Source of the DNA: Dioscorea cayenensis subsp. rotundata
Lineage: Eukaryota; Streptophyta; Magnoliopsida; Dioscoreales; Dioscoreaceae
DNA: 64,000 bases
Assembly (NCBI RefSeq): GCF_009730915.1
Contig: NC_052474.1
Span: 3,569,501-3,633,500, forward strand
Direction of reading: 5' to 3'
Of the stretch, positions 37,101 to 50,000 are shown piece after piece. Under the pieces are notes generated by a model. That model ran no database searches, was not told the origin of the DNA, and saw only the letters and a list, made by a program, of their open reading frames with translations. The number at the start of each line of letters is the position of its first letter. Position 1 is the stretch's first letter. Made by a program: the position numbers and the translations under genes.

Positions 37101-40100
37101 ATGGCGGCAATGGCCGCTGCTTCGACGATTGCCGCCCGATCCCTCCGTCTTCCTCCCCTCCATCATCAGGCAATGACTCCTGTCTCTCTCTTTCGGCGCC
37201 GTCAACCCCATTGCGTCTCCTCCCTGCATCGTTCTCCAAGCTCACTGCTTGATGATCTTTGTTTCTCGTTTTGTGATGCTTTTGATTTGTGTTTCAGATT
37301 CTCCCCCATTCGAGTAGGGTATTTATCGTGAATGTAGGGATTGATGCTGCTTCAAGGCTTCCTCATTTAGTTTGCCCCTTTCGGTCCAGAAGGAGGTTCG
37401 TCCTGATTTGGCTGATGTTTGTTTGATGGAAAGCATTCTCTTTATTGATATTTCTCGCTTTCTTTATCTTCTAAGCATCTTGTGAAGAGCTAAATATGTT
37501 GAATTCTATGTTTGGATCTATGAACAGGAGAAATTTAGTATTTGCGGTGAATCAAGATGCTGAGAAATCGTTTAAGAAAACTGTGGAAGTTGATAGACTG
37601 ATTGACATGTTAAGGGAGTCAAATTCTAGAGAAGTAAGTGGAATAATATTCTTTGTTTGGTGTTTGCCTGCCTGCCTAGCTCTGTTGTTGAGTATTACAG
37701 TGACCATAGCCAAGAATATATCTTTCCTTTTTTTCAAAGTTTCCATTCTTTCTGTAACATCTCTGCTGCAAAACTGGACTAGTCATTCATTATTTTGAGC
37801 CCTCAAATCATGGTCCTAATTCAGGCTTTTCCAACACTTCGCATGGGATGACTTGTTGAAATTGTAGCTTTTTTATCAGAGCGTATCCATTTAGGACAAA
37901 AACATCTAAAATTTCGCGCTATGCCAGCAATTTGCAGAAATTTTAATTAATGGTTTCAAATATCAGTGTGCACTTGTGCCTTTTCTTTTCATTTGAAATT
38001 CAGCTAATTGAGGAGTCATGCCTCATAACTACTTAAAGAAAGCTGTCTTTAAAGTTTATCAATTAGATTAATGATGGATCCCTTTTTCTCCAAACAGCTA
38101 GAAAAGCTTGTGGTTGAAAATATCTTTGCATTCAATGAGGACTTCTGGATCCGACTTGCTGCTAGATCAGACTCATGCAAATCTGATGATGATAAAGCAT
38201 GGTTTTCTTCTTAGTTACAATTTTTTACTTCAGAGTCAATTTTCCTTACAATAGCTATTACTTTTGTTGTGATGGAAATCTGATTTTTGTACGTGACAGA
38301 AAGACTACGAGGAATTAGCCGCATCAGTGATGAGCATAGTTGATTGTGTAGTTCATAAGGCCCATGTAAGGTTTTGTATCTTTTCAATCAGTAGGTTTTA
38401 TAATTTTTTGCCATCACTCATGTGCATGAAGTAGTTGAGCTGTAAATGCTTTACAGTTCTGAAATATAAGAGGTGCAAAATAGAATCTTCTTTTAAGGAG
38501 GAAACTTGAGCTATTTTTTAAGTTATACTTCAGTCATTCTTCAGAAACCTACTTTTCTAATTTTTTAAGATTTTTGTGATTATTTAAACATAATAAGCAG
38601 TAACGCTACTTGAGCAATTTATTTGTTGCATAGGTCTCTACTCTGTATTGTCTGTTGTATACTTGTATTGCCATCCGGGAACTGTGAAATCTTTTATGGC
38701 CATTTCAAGTTGTCTGCCCCTTTTTCTAGCATAAAGACTTACTGTAGGTGTTTCATATCTTTTATCATATTTCAAACAGAATTTTCTCTCTTTGAATATC
38801 ATAACGTAGGGAGAGAAAAAAAAAAGGTTTATTGATACACTCTACATCCATAGTTATTAGCAAAGTTGCAACTTGGAAGTGTTACAGGGATAGGTTTCCC
38901 CATTGGTGAGACAAAGCCAGATGCATCTTTACTTATATGTTTATGAATGCTTTATTGTTACATGTACATCTATTGTTTCACTTTAGACAAATGATTGAAT
39001 TAAGCATGCACCATACGTATCTTTTATCTTTCAGGAAAAAATTGAATCTGCTACTGATATTCTCAAGGCAATCCTGAAACCTGTGGTTGATGACGTTGAA
39101 GAAACTTCATGGCCACCTAAAGATCCTGAAGGCCTCATATTGATGGAAAAAGTAAGTTATTGTAACTCTAAAAAATAGTGAAAGATAATGTTGAAGTGCT
39201 TCGGGGATGTCCCCATCTCCTGATATTTCTTCTTCTCTTTTTATGATATTTCATTTTGATATGGTTAAGAAGAAAATGAGTATCTACAGCAATTAGAGTC
39301 ACCCATGATTATTGGTTGAGCCATTGGAACCATCCATGCATGGTGAGCCATATTCCTTTGTTTGTGGTTCGTACTTTACACTCCTGGTTCTGTTGTGTAA
39401 TCACAAATGAACTGCTATCTTTTTGTTTTCTCTATACATTGTAATGATGTATAAACCTTTTTGTTTCTGAAATGAATATCACAAAAATTTTAGATAACCT
39501 ACTCCATCTGTGCTCTTATTTGAAACCTTAGCGTATTCTTGGATTTTTGTTAGGCAAAGAAAGTTCATGTCTTTATGTCTCTTCTTTCGCTTCTGTGCAA
39601 AATGCTGCAGATAGAAGTGTTGTATGAGTTGTATCTGTGTCACACTTCTTATCTTCCACAGAAATAGGGTTGTCTCTATACTGCCTCTGCACTGAACTTT
39701 TGCATTTTATTATTCCCAAAAGATTCATTCATCTCTTATGATTTTCATTCTAAAACTCAAGTGGCTCTCCAGGAATTAACAAGAAGAGAACAAGAAGGAC
39801 AACTGGATGAAGGGTTTCTTTCAGAGGTCAATGCCCAATTGCGGCAAGTATGGATGTTTCTCAATAATAAATTTCCAAGTACAATAAAGATTCTTGAACT
39901 GCCTCTTTATGCTTTAAGTCTGTAAGTCCGCAACTTGATATGGTTAGATAATCTAGATTTAAGTATATCTTGCCAACTCTCCAAATCTTGGTCTCTCTTA
40001 AAGTTCAATATCTTGCCAACTCTCCAAATCAAGGAAGAGTAACTATGTGGTAAATTGTGCAGGACGGACGCATGTCCTTGTTGGTTTGGTTAATGAGCTA

Positions 40101-41331
40101 TGTCTTTCTCATCAGTATATTATTTCCTCGATTTTGAAATACATGTCGTTTAAATATCTTCCACAAAAATTAAGGGTGGCATTAATTTTTTTAAAATTTA
40201 GAATAAAAATTAATCAAATTACTAAACTACCCGTTTGTTGAAAATATATCTTTTTGTTGGGAGTCTTGGGACTATGAATATGACTGGCTTTATTTATATG
40301 CCTTTGAAAATTGAAGACGAGAACAATTATTTTGGAAGAAAAAAATTCAAAACTACTTGTATTTCAAAATGAAGGGAGTACTTGTTAATCACAAGCTCAC
40401 AACATTTGTAGGCAAAAGAAGATGGCGATAAGCCAGGACTTGTGGCCATGCTGCAGAAGGTCTTGCAGATATATGCCTCTAAAGTTCTTTGTAAACGCAG
40501 CTATGCCTACAAAGGTAAAATTTCATTAGAACTGATCCCACAACTCTTGCCTCTTTTTCTTGTATGCATAGTTTTGGTGGGCTATGCAAACTATACTTCA
40601 TACTCTCAATTTATCTGGTGCAAATGGAAACCTCATTAGTATTTGATACAAGCAGCATTTCAACTGATCGATTTCTTCTTCTTTTTTTTCATTTTAATCA
40701 TTAGATTATCCAATGGTTCAGTGGTTGATGATGTAACTTGAAAGATGATCATTTTTTTGTAATGTGTGTTTTTCTCCACATAAATTTTGCAGGAGGAGAA
40801 GTTTTAAAGGCAGAAAAGTTCCTTGAATCTATTCTTGAAGGTAATCTAGCAAGGGGGGATTATTTATGATCAATTTAACATTGCTCTTGGCCTGATACAT
40901 CATACATACTTTAATGCTTCAACTATTGCCTCAAAAACAAAAAAGAAAAAAAAAAATGCTTTTGCTCTTATGGCAACCCCTTATAATTCTGCATTGTCTG
41001 ATGAGTATTGAAAACTACAGCCCCTGAAGAGGAATGGAATAAGCTGATACTCACCGGACTTACAATCGGAAATGGAGAAGTTTCTCCTGAAGAGTTTTAT
41101 GCTGTTATTAATAAACGAAATGAGAGGATCTTAATTCGCACCGTAAGATGTACCTTTTATTGTGAATGAATTCTAAAATAAGTGAGTGGTTGATCCATTG
41201 TTTAAATCACCTTGTATTCTTGGCTTCAGGAAGGAGGTTCATACCAGCAGAGGATTCTAACCGAATATCTCAAAGGTGTTGAATCAAGAGCCAAGGAAAT
41301 TGTCCAGGCACTTCAAGGGCCACAACAATGA
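37101..41331 (+). CDS. Predicted plastid-targeted plant protein of unknown function
   Basis: Eleven exons: 37101..37214 (donor uncertain), 37298..37395, 37528..37633, 38098..38196, 38300..38365, 39035..39151, 39773..39847, 40412..40514, 40793..40840, 41021..41142, 41230..41331, about 349 residues. The start (MAAMAAASTIAARSLRLPPL) is Ala/Ser/Arg-rich without acids, like a chloroplast transit peptide. The rest is hydrophilic, mostly helical and charged, for example KTVEVDRLIDMLRES, LEKLVVENIFAFNEDFW, EETSWPPKDPEGLILMEKEL and APEEEWNKLILTGLTIGNGE. No known catalytic motif or membrane segment was seen. I recognise it only as a conserved-looking plant protein and cannot name it. Exon 1 could instead end at 37181 (GT) or 37169 (GC). 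The exon 4 donor must be GC for the frame to close. Intron 7 contains a Stowaway-like MITE. The gene converges with the COBRA-like gene. Confidence 0.82.
40121..40380. mobile_element. Stowaway-like MITE in intron 7 of the plastid-protein gene
   Basis: The left end TATTTCCTCGATTTTGAAAT and the complement of the right end TACTCCCTTCATTTTGAAAT form inverted repeats over about 25 bp. The second is the classic Stowaway end. The element is about 260 bp and lies wholly within the intron 39848-40411. Confidence 0.83.
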
Positions 41332-41528
41332 ATATCTCTATACATATGTAGATATAGATATCTGCATAATAACCATACTTTTTTTACTATCTAGGTCTGT
41401 TTCTATAACATCACTGCAAAAAATCAGTTTTGATTCAGAAGCAAGCAATCATATTGGCTAGTGATGGTTTGCTATTTCATGTCAGTGATATGAAGAGCAT
41501 AATCTTAATATAACATATGGAAAAGCAT

Positions 41529-41584
41529 TTACAAGAAAAGGAGCACAGTGATGAGGAAATGTGCAATTGATGAAGCAACAGGAA

Positions 41585-41615
<31 letters not shown>

Positions 41616-44397
41616 CTTGGGTAGAGAAGGATAAGTCTCTGGCGAGGGCATGACACACTCATGGCCATTGAACAAAACTCTCCGGGGAAACGCCCATCCT
41701 CCTTTGAAGGTGAAGTCTCTGTGATCCTTATGCAGTATCATCTCGGTCTGCACATTCCCGCTTTCACCATGTTCCAGTAGCATTGTATTATAGAATGGTA
41801 TCCCCCAAAACAATCCTGTGTCATCTGCACAATCAATCAATCCAATTCACATCAGAATGCTATTATTGTCACATTGTATTTATCCGTCCTATTTTCTTCT
41901 TATTTTCTCTTCTTCTCCTCGATCCGGATACTGTTTAACATATTCATAAACTTCACGTGTCAAAACAAAGCAAGATGAAGGCTTGAAGAATGTGTGCATT
42001 TCTATATTTGTTTATGAGCATGAACTATCTGAAATAATCAAAATAATATCAAGCCATGTTATAATAGATTCATATCACTAGTTACTAACATCAAGAAAGC
42101 TGATAAGAGAACTCAACTGGTGCCGGGATAAACAATCAGAGGTTGGTAACTGAAGCTGAAGATCTGTGTTATGTTCTGGAGATTCGGGTGCTCCAAAACC
42201 AGGTTCCAATCACTATAGTTCTTGAAAAAGTTCAAATTAGTGATGGTCACTTTAACCCTCCAATAATCCTTATAGTTCACTTTCACATGCCAATGTACTT
42301 GGATTGGGCACATATGCTCTGTGCATTTCACCGCTATTTTGTCATCTCCTTCTCCATTCGGCGTCTGCAATTTGTTATCTGGCTCATCATCTCTGCCACC
42401 ACATCAGCAAACAGATACATAAACAAATAAATATTATAGAAATGGTAAGAAAACTATTTTCATATGATATTATATGGACTTCTGCAACTGCAACAAGAAT
42501 AAGGTTGAAGAAGAAGCTTGCATGTAACAGTTTCCAGCAAGTCCTGTATGTGGGCATCTGCAACTGCAACGAGGGCAATTTACAATTGCATCACTATAAA
42601 AGCTTGACAGAGAAACACAGCAACTGGGAGCATTTGATTCTCTGAACTGAGAATAGGAACACACCACCTGCCATGTCACTGCATCAAACAGTAATAATAC
42701 TCTTTATATCCATAAAACACAAACATAACTTAAAACAAAGTATTACAGGACTTAACTCAAAGCCTGTTGTATCCTTTGGCTATTCCCAGTAGAAAACTTG
42801 GTAGGTTCAACAAGAGCCATATTATTACTGCATGTGTACCCAGGAACACCAATGCTGAAGTTTGAAGGACTTCCAAAAGCACCAGAAGTTGCAGTGAAAT
42901 TTACAGAGCTTTGAACAGCCATTTGAAAAGAAGAAATGGCCTTAGATGGGTCTTGAGTCAAGGATGAAATGACTCCTCCCTTGCAACAATTGGCTGTTTG
43001 GAGATTATAAGGAACTCCAGGATGTAAGTCAACAATTACAGGGCTCCTCTCACAACTGTGTGGCAGAGGATTACTCTTGAACCTTTTGCAGTCACCTTGT
43101 TTTGTGGCTTCAGCTCCACTCATGTGCAGAATGATTTCATCTTCACTTGGCCATGTCCACCCCAATGCCCAACCTGGACTTTCAATGTGTCTGTAAAGCT
43201 GGTTGTTGTACATGGTCACTGTCACCTGTGTGCAAACAAAGTGGTGGAAGTTCAGAGCTTTTTCATTTGTGGGATTTTAAATTTAAGGTCAGTGATTCAT
43301 TATTGGTACCAGTGAAAGATGTGACAGTGATGGACAGATGTAGTGTCATGCATGGCTATGTATATAATTATTGTTACTAAGTAGTGGCTGAACTAGTAAG
43401 TGAACATATATTTATTTAATTTGGTCAAATGATTTATCTGATATGGATTCATTCGTCATATACAAAACATAGTTGTTACATCAGTTTAAACGGTTAAAAC
43501 TTAAAACTAACGACTTTATTGAATTTATAAATTAAATTCAACATGTTTTACTTAAAAGATAAAAATAAACTTGAGAATGTAAAAGAGAAGGAACAGAGTT
43601 CAATAGATGTGGATGCATATTAAAATGACAAAGATAGAAGTAAGATACATTGGGGAAATGGAAAATACATTCTTTCATACAAATAAATAGTTAAAACAAA
43701 AGTACCTTTTGTATTCTCTTTTTATTGTCGTTTGAGTACTCTTCACAAAATTATTTATCCACTTTCATTTTATAAAAAAATCAAAATAAATTATGCCACC
43801 CATTTGTTAAAAAAGAGAAAATCAGAAAGAATTTTTTTTTTCTCTCTAATATCAAATTACTTCGAGATTAAAAAAAAAGTGAATAAATGAGTGCAAATAT
43901 TTAGTTAAAGAACAATGGTAAGAATATTTTTCTCTTATATTAAAAAAAATTTAAATCCAATTCTAAATAACAAAACACTAAGATTGGGCAATAGAGTAAC
44001 AAGGGTAAAAAAAACAAATCACACGCACACACATATAATAAACAAATTCATAGTAAATATTTTCCAAACCAAATGAATCAAACACAGAATGGATTACATT
44101 ATTTTGAAATAAAAATAATTTAAACTTAATCGGAAAAAATTATTCCGGTAATAAACTAGAGATTGATGTAACATACGACATATCCATCTCCATCATGAAT
44201 ATCAAAGAAATCCCACTTGATTGTTATGTTCCCTTTTGGGTCTAGTGGATCATATGCACCTTCAAAAACCACAGCCACAGTCAAATCACCATTTTAAAAT
44301 ATATAAAATAAATATAAATAAATAAAAACAGAGGAAAATCACCTGCAAACCATTGGAGAAAACAAAAGGACCAGAAAAAAAGATTAATCTTTTCCAT
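41529..44397 (-). CDS. COBRA-like GPI-anchored cell-wall protein
   Basis: Six exons on the minus strand, complement of join(41529..41824, 42118..42390, 42529..42678, 42757..43225, 44177..44259, 44343..44397), 441 residues. COBRA-like proteins sit outside the plasma membrane on a GPI anchor and organise cellulose deposition. Seen: a hydrophobic signal peptide (INLFFWSFCFLQWFA), AYDPLDPKGNITIKWDF at the start of the mature protein, an N-terminal carbohydrate-binding-like region (YRHIESPGWALGWTW, QGDCKRF, NCCKGG), and the family CCVS motif in SCCVSLSSFYSDAIVNCPRC. These are followed by HMCPIQVHWHVKVNYKDYWR, FWGIPFYN and GWAFPRRVLFNG. The tail has an Ala-rich stretch and a hydrophobic end (AHFLITVLLFL), as expected for GPI attachment. 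The usual KEVIW-type segment is replaced by SEDEIILHMSGAEA. All introns are GT-AG with closing phases. Confidence 0.93.
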
Positions 44398-46170
44398 TGT
44401 TTCTCTTGCTCTGTGAAGGTAGATGAAAAGTTTTTTAAGAAGAAGAAGAAGAAGAAAAAAAAAGGGGAGATGTGATTTGGGGGAGGAAAAAAGATTGGTA
44501 GAGAAAATGAATGAATGAGTTAATTAAGAGCATTAAATTGAAATGGGTATTGATTTGGTAATTCCATTGGTTTGTGTTTCCAAACATAGAAGCATAATGG
44601 CTATTGTGTTTGTCTCTGGGTGCCAGTGAGAAGCTTTCTTTCTCTCAAAAGGATTTTTCAAAATTAAAAAAAAAATTAATAGATTAAAATATAAAGCTAG
44701 TTCAATATGAATATTAAGATAATTAATGGGTCTATGTGACTTATATGTATATATATATATATATATGCTGCTTGTGTTAACCCATGGGTATAAATTGGTC
44801 TAGTGGAGACGGAATAAGATGTGTGGTGATACAAAAAGCGGCAAGCCCCGTCTCACAATAGGGTGTCAAGTGACGCATAAGCATGAGAGGTGTCATCGAT
44901 TCATGATGAGCTTAATGACCCTCTAGAAATTTATTAACTCGGTCAGATGTCACATTAGACAATTAGATTCCTATCATGTACACGTCTGAATCAAACTAAG
45001 TTAATAAATTTCTCCTGCCTTACACCTCTGGAGGGGAAGGAAACGACATCCTTCCACAGGGGACCCATGAACAGTGAATGTACAATACCTCTACAATATT
45101 GTTATACAGTGTCTCCACTATATGCATAGTATTATAACAATACTGCCAACTCAGGGATTCCACCCTGAATCAACCCATTCACTATCCAAGTAGTATTTAT
45201 CGTATAGTGATTTTATTATATTTTTATTTATAATGAGGTAATTAGTCAAGCACTTTTTAGATTTTTAATATTTTTATATAAAGGTGAAAACAATGAAAAT
45301 ATTGGCTGGCTAGAAATTTGCGTAAATATTATATATTAATTTAATCATATTAAATGGGTTTGATCAATTAATAAAAAATTAGTAATATTATAAGAATGAT
45401 GATTGAGCATATCCATAGTCAAATCCTTATATCAGTTATATTATTATAGTAATATATATAACAATAGAATATTTGTATAGTATAGATATCATAACAAAAC
45501 TGTTCATTTATTATATACGGATCTTTTGTTAGAGGATGTCATTCTTCCTTCCTCCAGAGTTGCATGGCAAAATTATTTTTCGTTTAACAGTTTTAGTTTA
45601 CTACTCAAAACAGCAAAATAAAACCATGATTGATACAATTGGAAACCCACCCCATGCAAGAAATATCATATAAACTTGGCTGTGGATCATCACCCAACAA
45701 AATGGTCCTACAAATCATGACACATATGTGTTTGTTAATAACTAGCAAACTCCTAATCAGAGGTTAGTTTGGTATCATTTAAACTCCAATCACATCACCA
45801 TGGTCACATTTTGTAATTTGTAGGGCCTTTTCATTAATGATGTTTGAACGATCAAGCATGATGTATGCATGTTTGTATGGCTGACAGGAAGATAGTACAA
45901 CAACATTACTTTTGTATAATTAGTTCTCAATCACATTCAACAAATTCAGCCAGACAAGGCTCAATTGTCAGCATATGCATAACTTGTTATAAATTAGCCT
46001 CAGTTTATACGCAATTCATTGGCTTTTAGAATTTTGTTTTTGCAAGTATTATTTGAAATGAGAGATTTCCTTGTATTTATTTATCTATATATATATATAT
46101 ATAAGTATAACACAATATATATGTGCATATTTATAAATGAATCAACCTGTTTAAAAATAAATGTATTAAC
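44398..46170. other. Intergenic region upstream of the COBRA-like gene
   Basis: The first ~300 bp are the presumed promoter of the minus-strand COBRA-like gene, with an AAG-rich run near 44435-44463. A TA repeat lies at 44747-44766. The segment at 44,780-45,020 is less AT-rich and may belong to a repeat, but no protein is recognisable. A fold-back element at 45026-45560 is listed separately. Confidence 0.55.
45026..45560. mobile_element. Fold-back (MITE-like) element
   Basis: CTCTGGAGGGGAAGGAAACG at the left is matched by the complement of the right end, CTCTGGAGGAAGGAAGAATG. Both continue into ACATCCT. Further inward, GAACAGT and an AT-rich ATATTGTTATA-like stretch are also inverted between the halves. 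The element is about 535 bp with no coding capacity. No convincing target duplication was found. Confidence 0.55.
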
Positions 46171-46184
46171 AAGTGGTTTTCAAT

Positions 46185-47072
46185 AAGGATTTAAAAACCG
46201 GATCAGACCAGCTGGTTCAACCGGGAACCGGCCGCCAGTCCGATTCAGCCATATAAATTGAACCGGCTCTTGATCGAACAAGTATGAACCGGATTTAGAC
46301 CGGGAACTGGTGAACCGGTTCGACCGGACCGGATTTAAAAAAATTAAAAATTTCAATGTGGCACACAGACTATCTCTCACGGACCACGATCTCAAGGTTC
46401 TCATCTCTGACTTCTCACCCCCTTTTTAGTTTTGACCATTTCTAGCTTTCTTGGTGGAGAATATAGTAGCTTGAGCGCCTCAAAACATAGAAGAAGAAGA
46501 ACAACGGCGAGAACGGAGGATCCATGGGCTCTGCAATATCTCTCTTTCCCTTTATGGTTTCTAGTCTTGATGTTTATTTTTTGTTTGTTTTTCTGGTGAA
46601 TTTTAATTTAGATTTCTGACTTGAGATCCATGATTTATTTGGTTCTGATGATGAAAGTTGCGATCTTTTTCTTCAAAGTATATGATCTAATATATGCTTG
46701 GAGGTGATCAAGTTTTTGTCTTTATGGATCTGATTGTTGTTGATTTGATCTATTAATGCCAAAGCTTGTAAATTGTTTTGATGTTCTTGTTTCAACTTAA
46801 AAACAAGTTGTTGTTCATGTTGTTCTGTTTTGAGATGATGATGATGTTCTACTTTCATTTTTTTTTTTATAGTTACATTTATTAAATTTTTATTTTCCCA
46901 CATTTTTCTGATTTTTTTGGATTTTTTTTTTATAATTTTATGATTTTTTTAAAAATTTTATATATTTAAAAAATGGAAAACTATTGAACTGGTCGGTCGA
47001 ACCGATTGGACAGGTTGAACCGTGAACCAATTGGCCAACCGGTTCACCGAGCGATTCGATTTTTAAATCTTT
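46185..47072. mobile_element. Small MULE-like non-autonomous element with a 10 bp flanking duplication
   Basis: GGTTTTCAAT at 46175-46184 and 47073-47082 flank the element. Its ends, AAGGATTTAAAAACCGGATC and the complement of the right end AAAGATTTAAAAATCGAATC, are inverted repeats. Subterminal regions are packed with AACCGGTTC/GGTTGAACC words in both orientations. The 888 bp interior looks like a piece of leader and intron rather than coding sequence (a purine-rich AGAAGAAGAAGAACAACGGC then ATGGGC, then T-rich DNA). A duplication of 9-10 bp suggests Mutator type. Confidence 0.72.
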
Positions 47073-47082
47073 GGTTTTCAAT

Positions 47083-50000
47083 TTAAATTTATATATATAT
47101 AAGAGAAAATTTTTTTTATTGGACTCTTAATTTTCAACTTGTATTAGTTTCAGCCTTGGCTCATGAGAAATCAGTGGGTCAAAGGCATAATAAAAATTAC
47201 TAGACAATAAAATATAGAATAAATTTTTATTGAATAGGTTTTGAGTCAGTGAATGGGATTACACCGACAAATTTATTAAACAACTAATATAAATGTTCTT
47301 GTCTAAAAACCATATCTCATATATATATATATATAGAAATCATCAAATAGTTTATGTTGAAATCAAATAGATGCCCTAACAATAACAAAACCTTTCAAAC
47401 TTGACATAAGTGTGGACAACCACACTAAATTTATAAAGAAATAATTGGGTAGGGGGGTAGTAGCACAGAGCCAGCAAAAAGGCACAAGAGGCGACCACAG
47501 TTGCCAATCATTGCTGGCAGGATGAGTTGCACGTTCTCTCTGTGTCCCAGTTCCAAAACATTTACTAATACTTAATTCACACATCTTTCATATTTTTCCA
47601 AATAGATCAATACTTTTTCTCCTTTATTTTTAAATATATATTTATATTGATAATGTGAATAAACCATTTAAACATTCATTCTTTTTATTATAATTTTTTT
47701 TTTATTTTACCATGAGTGACTATACTGTTAAAAAAAAACAAAGACGCAAATAAATTTTGACTGAACTAATGAAAGCAGGATTCATACACATATGGGCACT
47801 AAAACCACTTAGATACAATTACTACTCACACTCCCTGAAAATCTATGGTTATTAATGATTCGAGTTTTTATTATTTGTGAAGAGTTTTAACAGGGGCTAA
47901 GTTACCAATAGATAACTTGACGATTGGTTTTTATTATTACATCTTAATTATTCATTATGAGTGAATTAAACCCTCAAATTTGTAAATAAAAAAAATTTGA
48001 CTTAACTGTTTCGTTATGATCGCGGTGATTAACTAAAATATTTATTTTTAAAATTATATTAAATTCTTATTATTCATATCATGTGCACATTTTTTGTTTA
48101 TTTATTTACTTTTCTTCATTAAAAAAAAGCTAAAAAAAACTCCAATTACCTATTAAACTACACTTAAGCCTACACTCAACCCAAATTCAAGCTCATCAAT
48201 GGAGTTGAATTTGGCCAACCAAAAGAAAAAGTAAATATAATTTTCTTTTGAAAATTAAAATTTTTGAGTTTTTTTTCTTAAATGAAATGATGTTTTTTGC
48301 CACATGCAACTTGCCCGGAAATCTTCATCTGCTTAATACAAAAGATATATCTATATATATATATATATATATGCATGTGATATAAAATGCTCATCACTAT
48401 TCACCAAACAGAAGCAAGTTGTGAGAGATAGAAAAAAAAAAGAAAAGGAAAAGAGAAGAACAAGTTGCACCCCACCATGTGGAAGTTGGCAGCTCCCCAC
48501 GTTCACTCCCGCGTTTTCATTTGCTCCTCTGTTTTTTCAGTTTAAGGGAAAAGTGGTTTGAAACGGGGAAGCCAAGAAAAGTAACAGTTCTAATATTGAG
48601 AGGTTGGAAATTAATATTATTTTTAACTAGCCATTTTTTCTGCCTTTACAATAGAGTTTTTAAAATTTTTTGAGAAGTTTTGTGCCAATATCATGTATAA
48701 AATAATATAATTAAACAACTCTTACCATAAAAACTATTTTATACCTTGAATTTTAAAGATCTTATGGATATTTATTGCATAAATAATTATGTGTAATTAA
48801 TATTTTTCAATTATTAATATTATAAGTAATATAAATAAAAACCTAAATGTTATTAAAAAATATTAAAAAAAATTAAAATTATTCCTTGAAACACTTTCGG
48901 AGTAGATTATACATCTATTTTAATAGTATGTATAGATCTTTAAAAAATGTAATAAATCTTGAAGCCCTGAGAAAAATGAGGGGAATTATGTTTATGTAAA
49001 ATTTTATTTCCTTCACTTTTGATTAAAAAAAATAAGTTGGCAACTTGAAATGAGAGTAATTAAAAAAAATGCTATAATTAGAGAAGTGATGAATCATTTT
49101 TGAGCAAATGAATATTTGAAGTGGGGAAGTGAGTCCATTTAGGTAATTTTCCCACTAGTTCACCCCTAAGTGAATGCCCTTTTATTTGGTCACTAGAAAT
49201 GAATAATATATTTTTTTTCCTAAAAATTTGCGTTTTAGTTTTAAATTATGGAGTTTCAAAATTTTAAATGTATTAAATTGCAAATATACTCAAAAATCAC
49301 TTATCATTAAATTAAAAAAATTTATTAATTCCCAAATACTTTTAATTAATTAGTAATAATAAAGTTGTTTTATCCATTATTTTAAAATTGATTAGATGTT
49401 AAGTTATCATGTCATTATTGTCGAGAGCTCAATTTTCTTCTAATATATAATTAAAACATAATAATAAAAATATATATTTTGGTTGTTTGTAATATATATA
49501 TATATATATATATATATCATGTCAAAAATTCAAAACCTTGTTTTTATCTTTATTATAATTTTGATTAGGATTTGGATGTTCGGTGCTTTGCATTCAAGGG
49601 CCTGATCAAAATAAAATAAAAATATCATAATAATATTAAATAAAAAAATGTTAGGTCTAGCCAAAACCTATAATAAAAAAGAAAGAATAATGGCTTTGTT
49701 CATTATTTTCTCTCATTCTCTATCAAGCATTGTATTTTGGCACACTTTTGTACGGATTAAATGAAAGGCAAAGCGTTGTTTGTTTTCAATTTATTTTATG
49801 TTATAATGTTCGATGAATTGTCTTATTCTAATATTCTATTGTTGTAGTAGGTGGAAGCCCGCAGCCTTGGATATTGCATAACCAAAGCAATAATATATAT
49901 ATATTACAAATGTGACAAGTCGTTGTATAGATAAAGAGTGTACACAACTGAAAATTAATTGTCGTTCTACGCTTCTTTATCCAGCACTATAAAAATTGTG

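Noticed and set aside
46673..46903. His/Gln-rich minus-strand ORF in the small MULE
   Set aside because: A frame through T-rich intron-like DNA, without recognisable domain.
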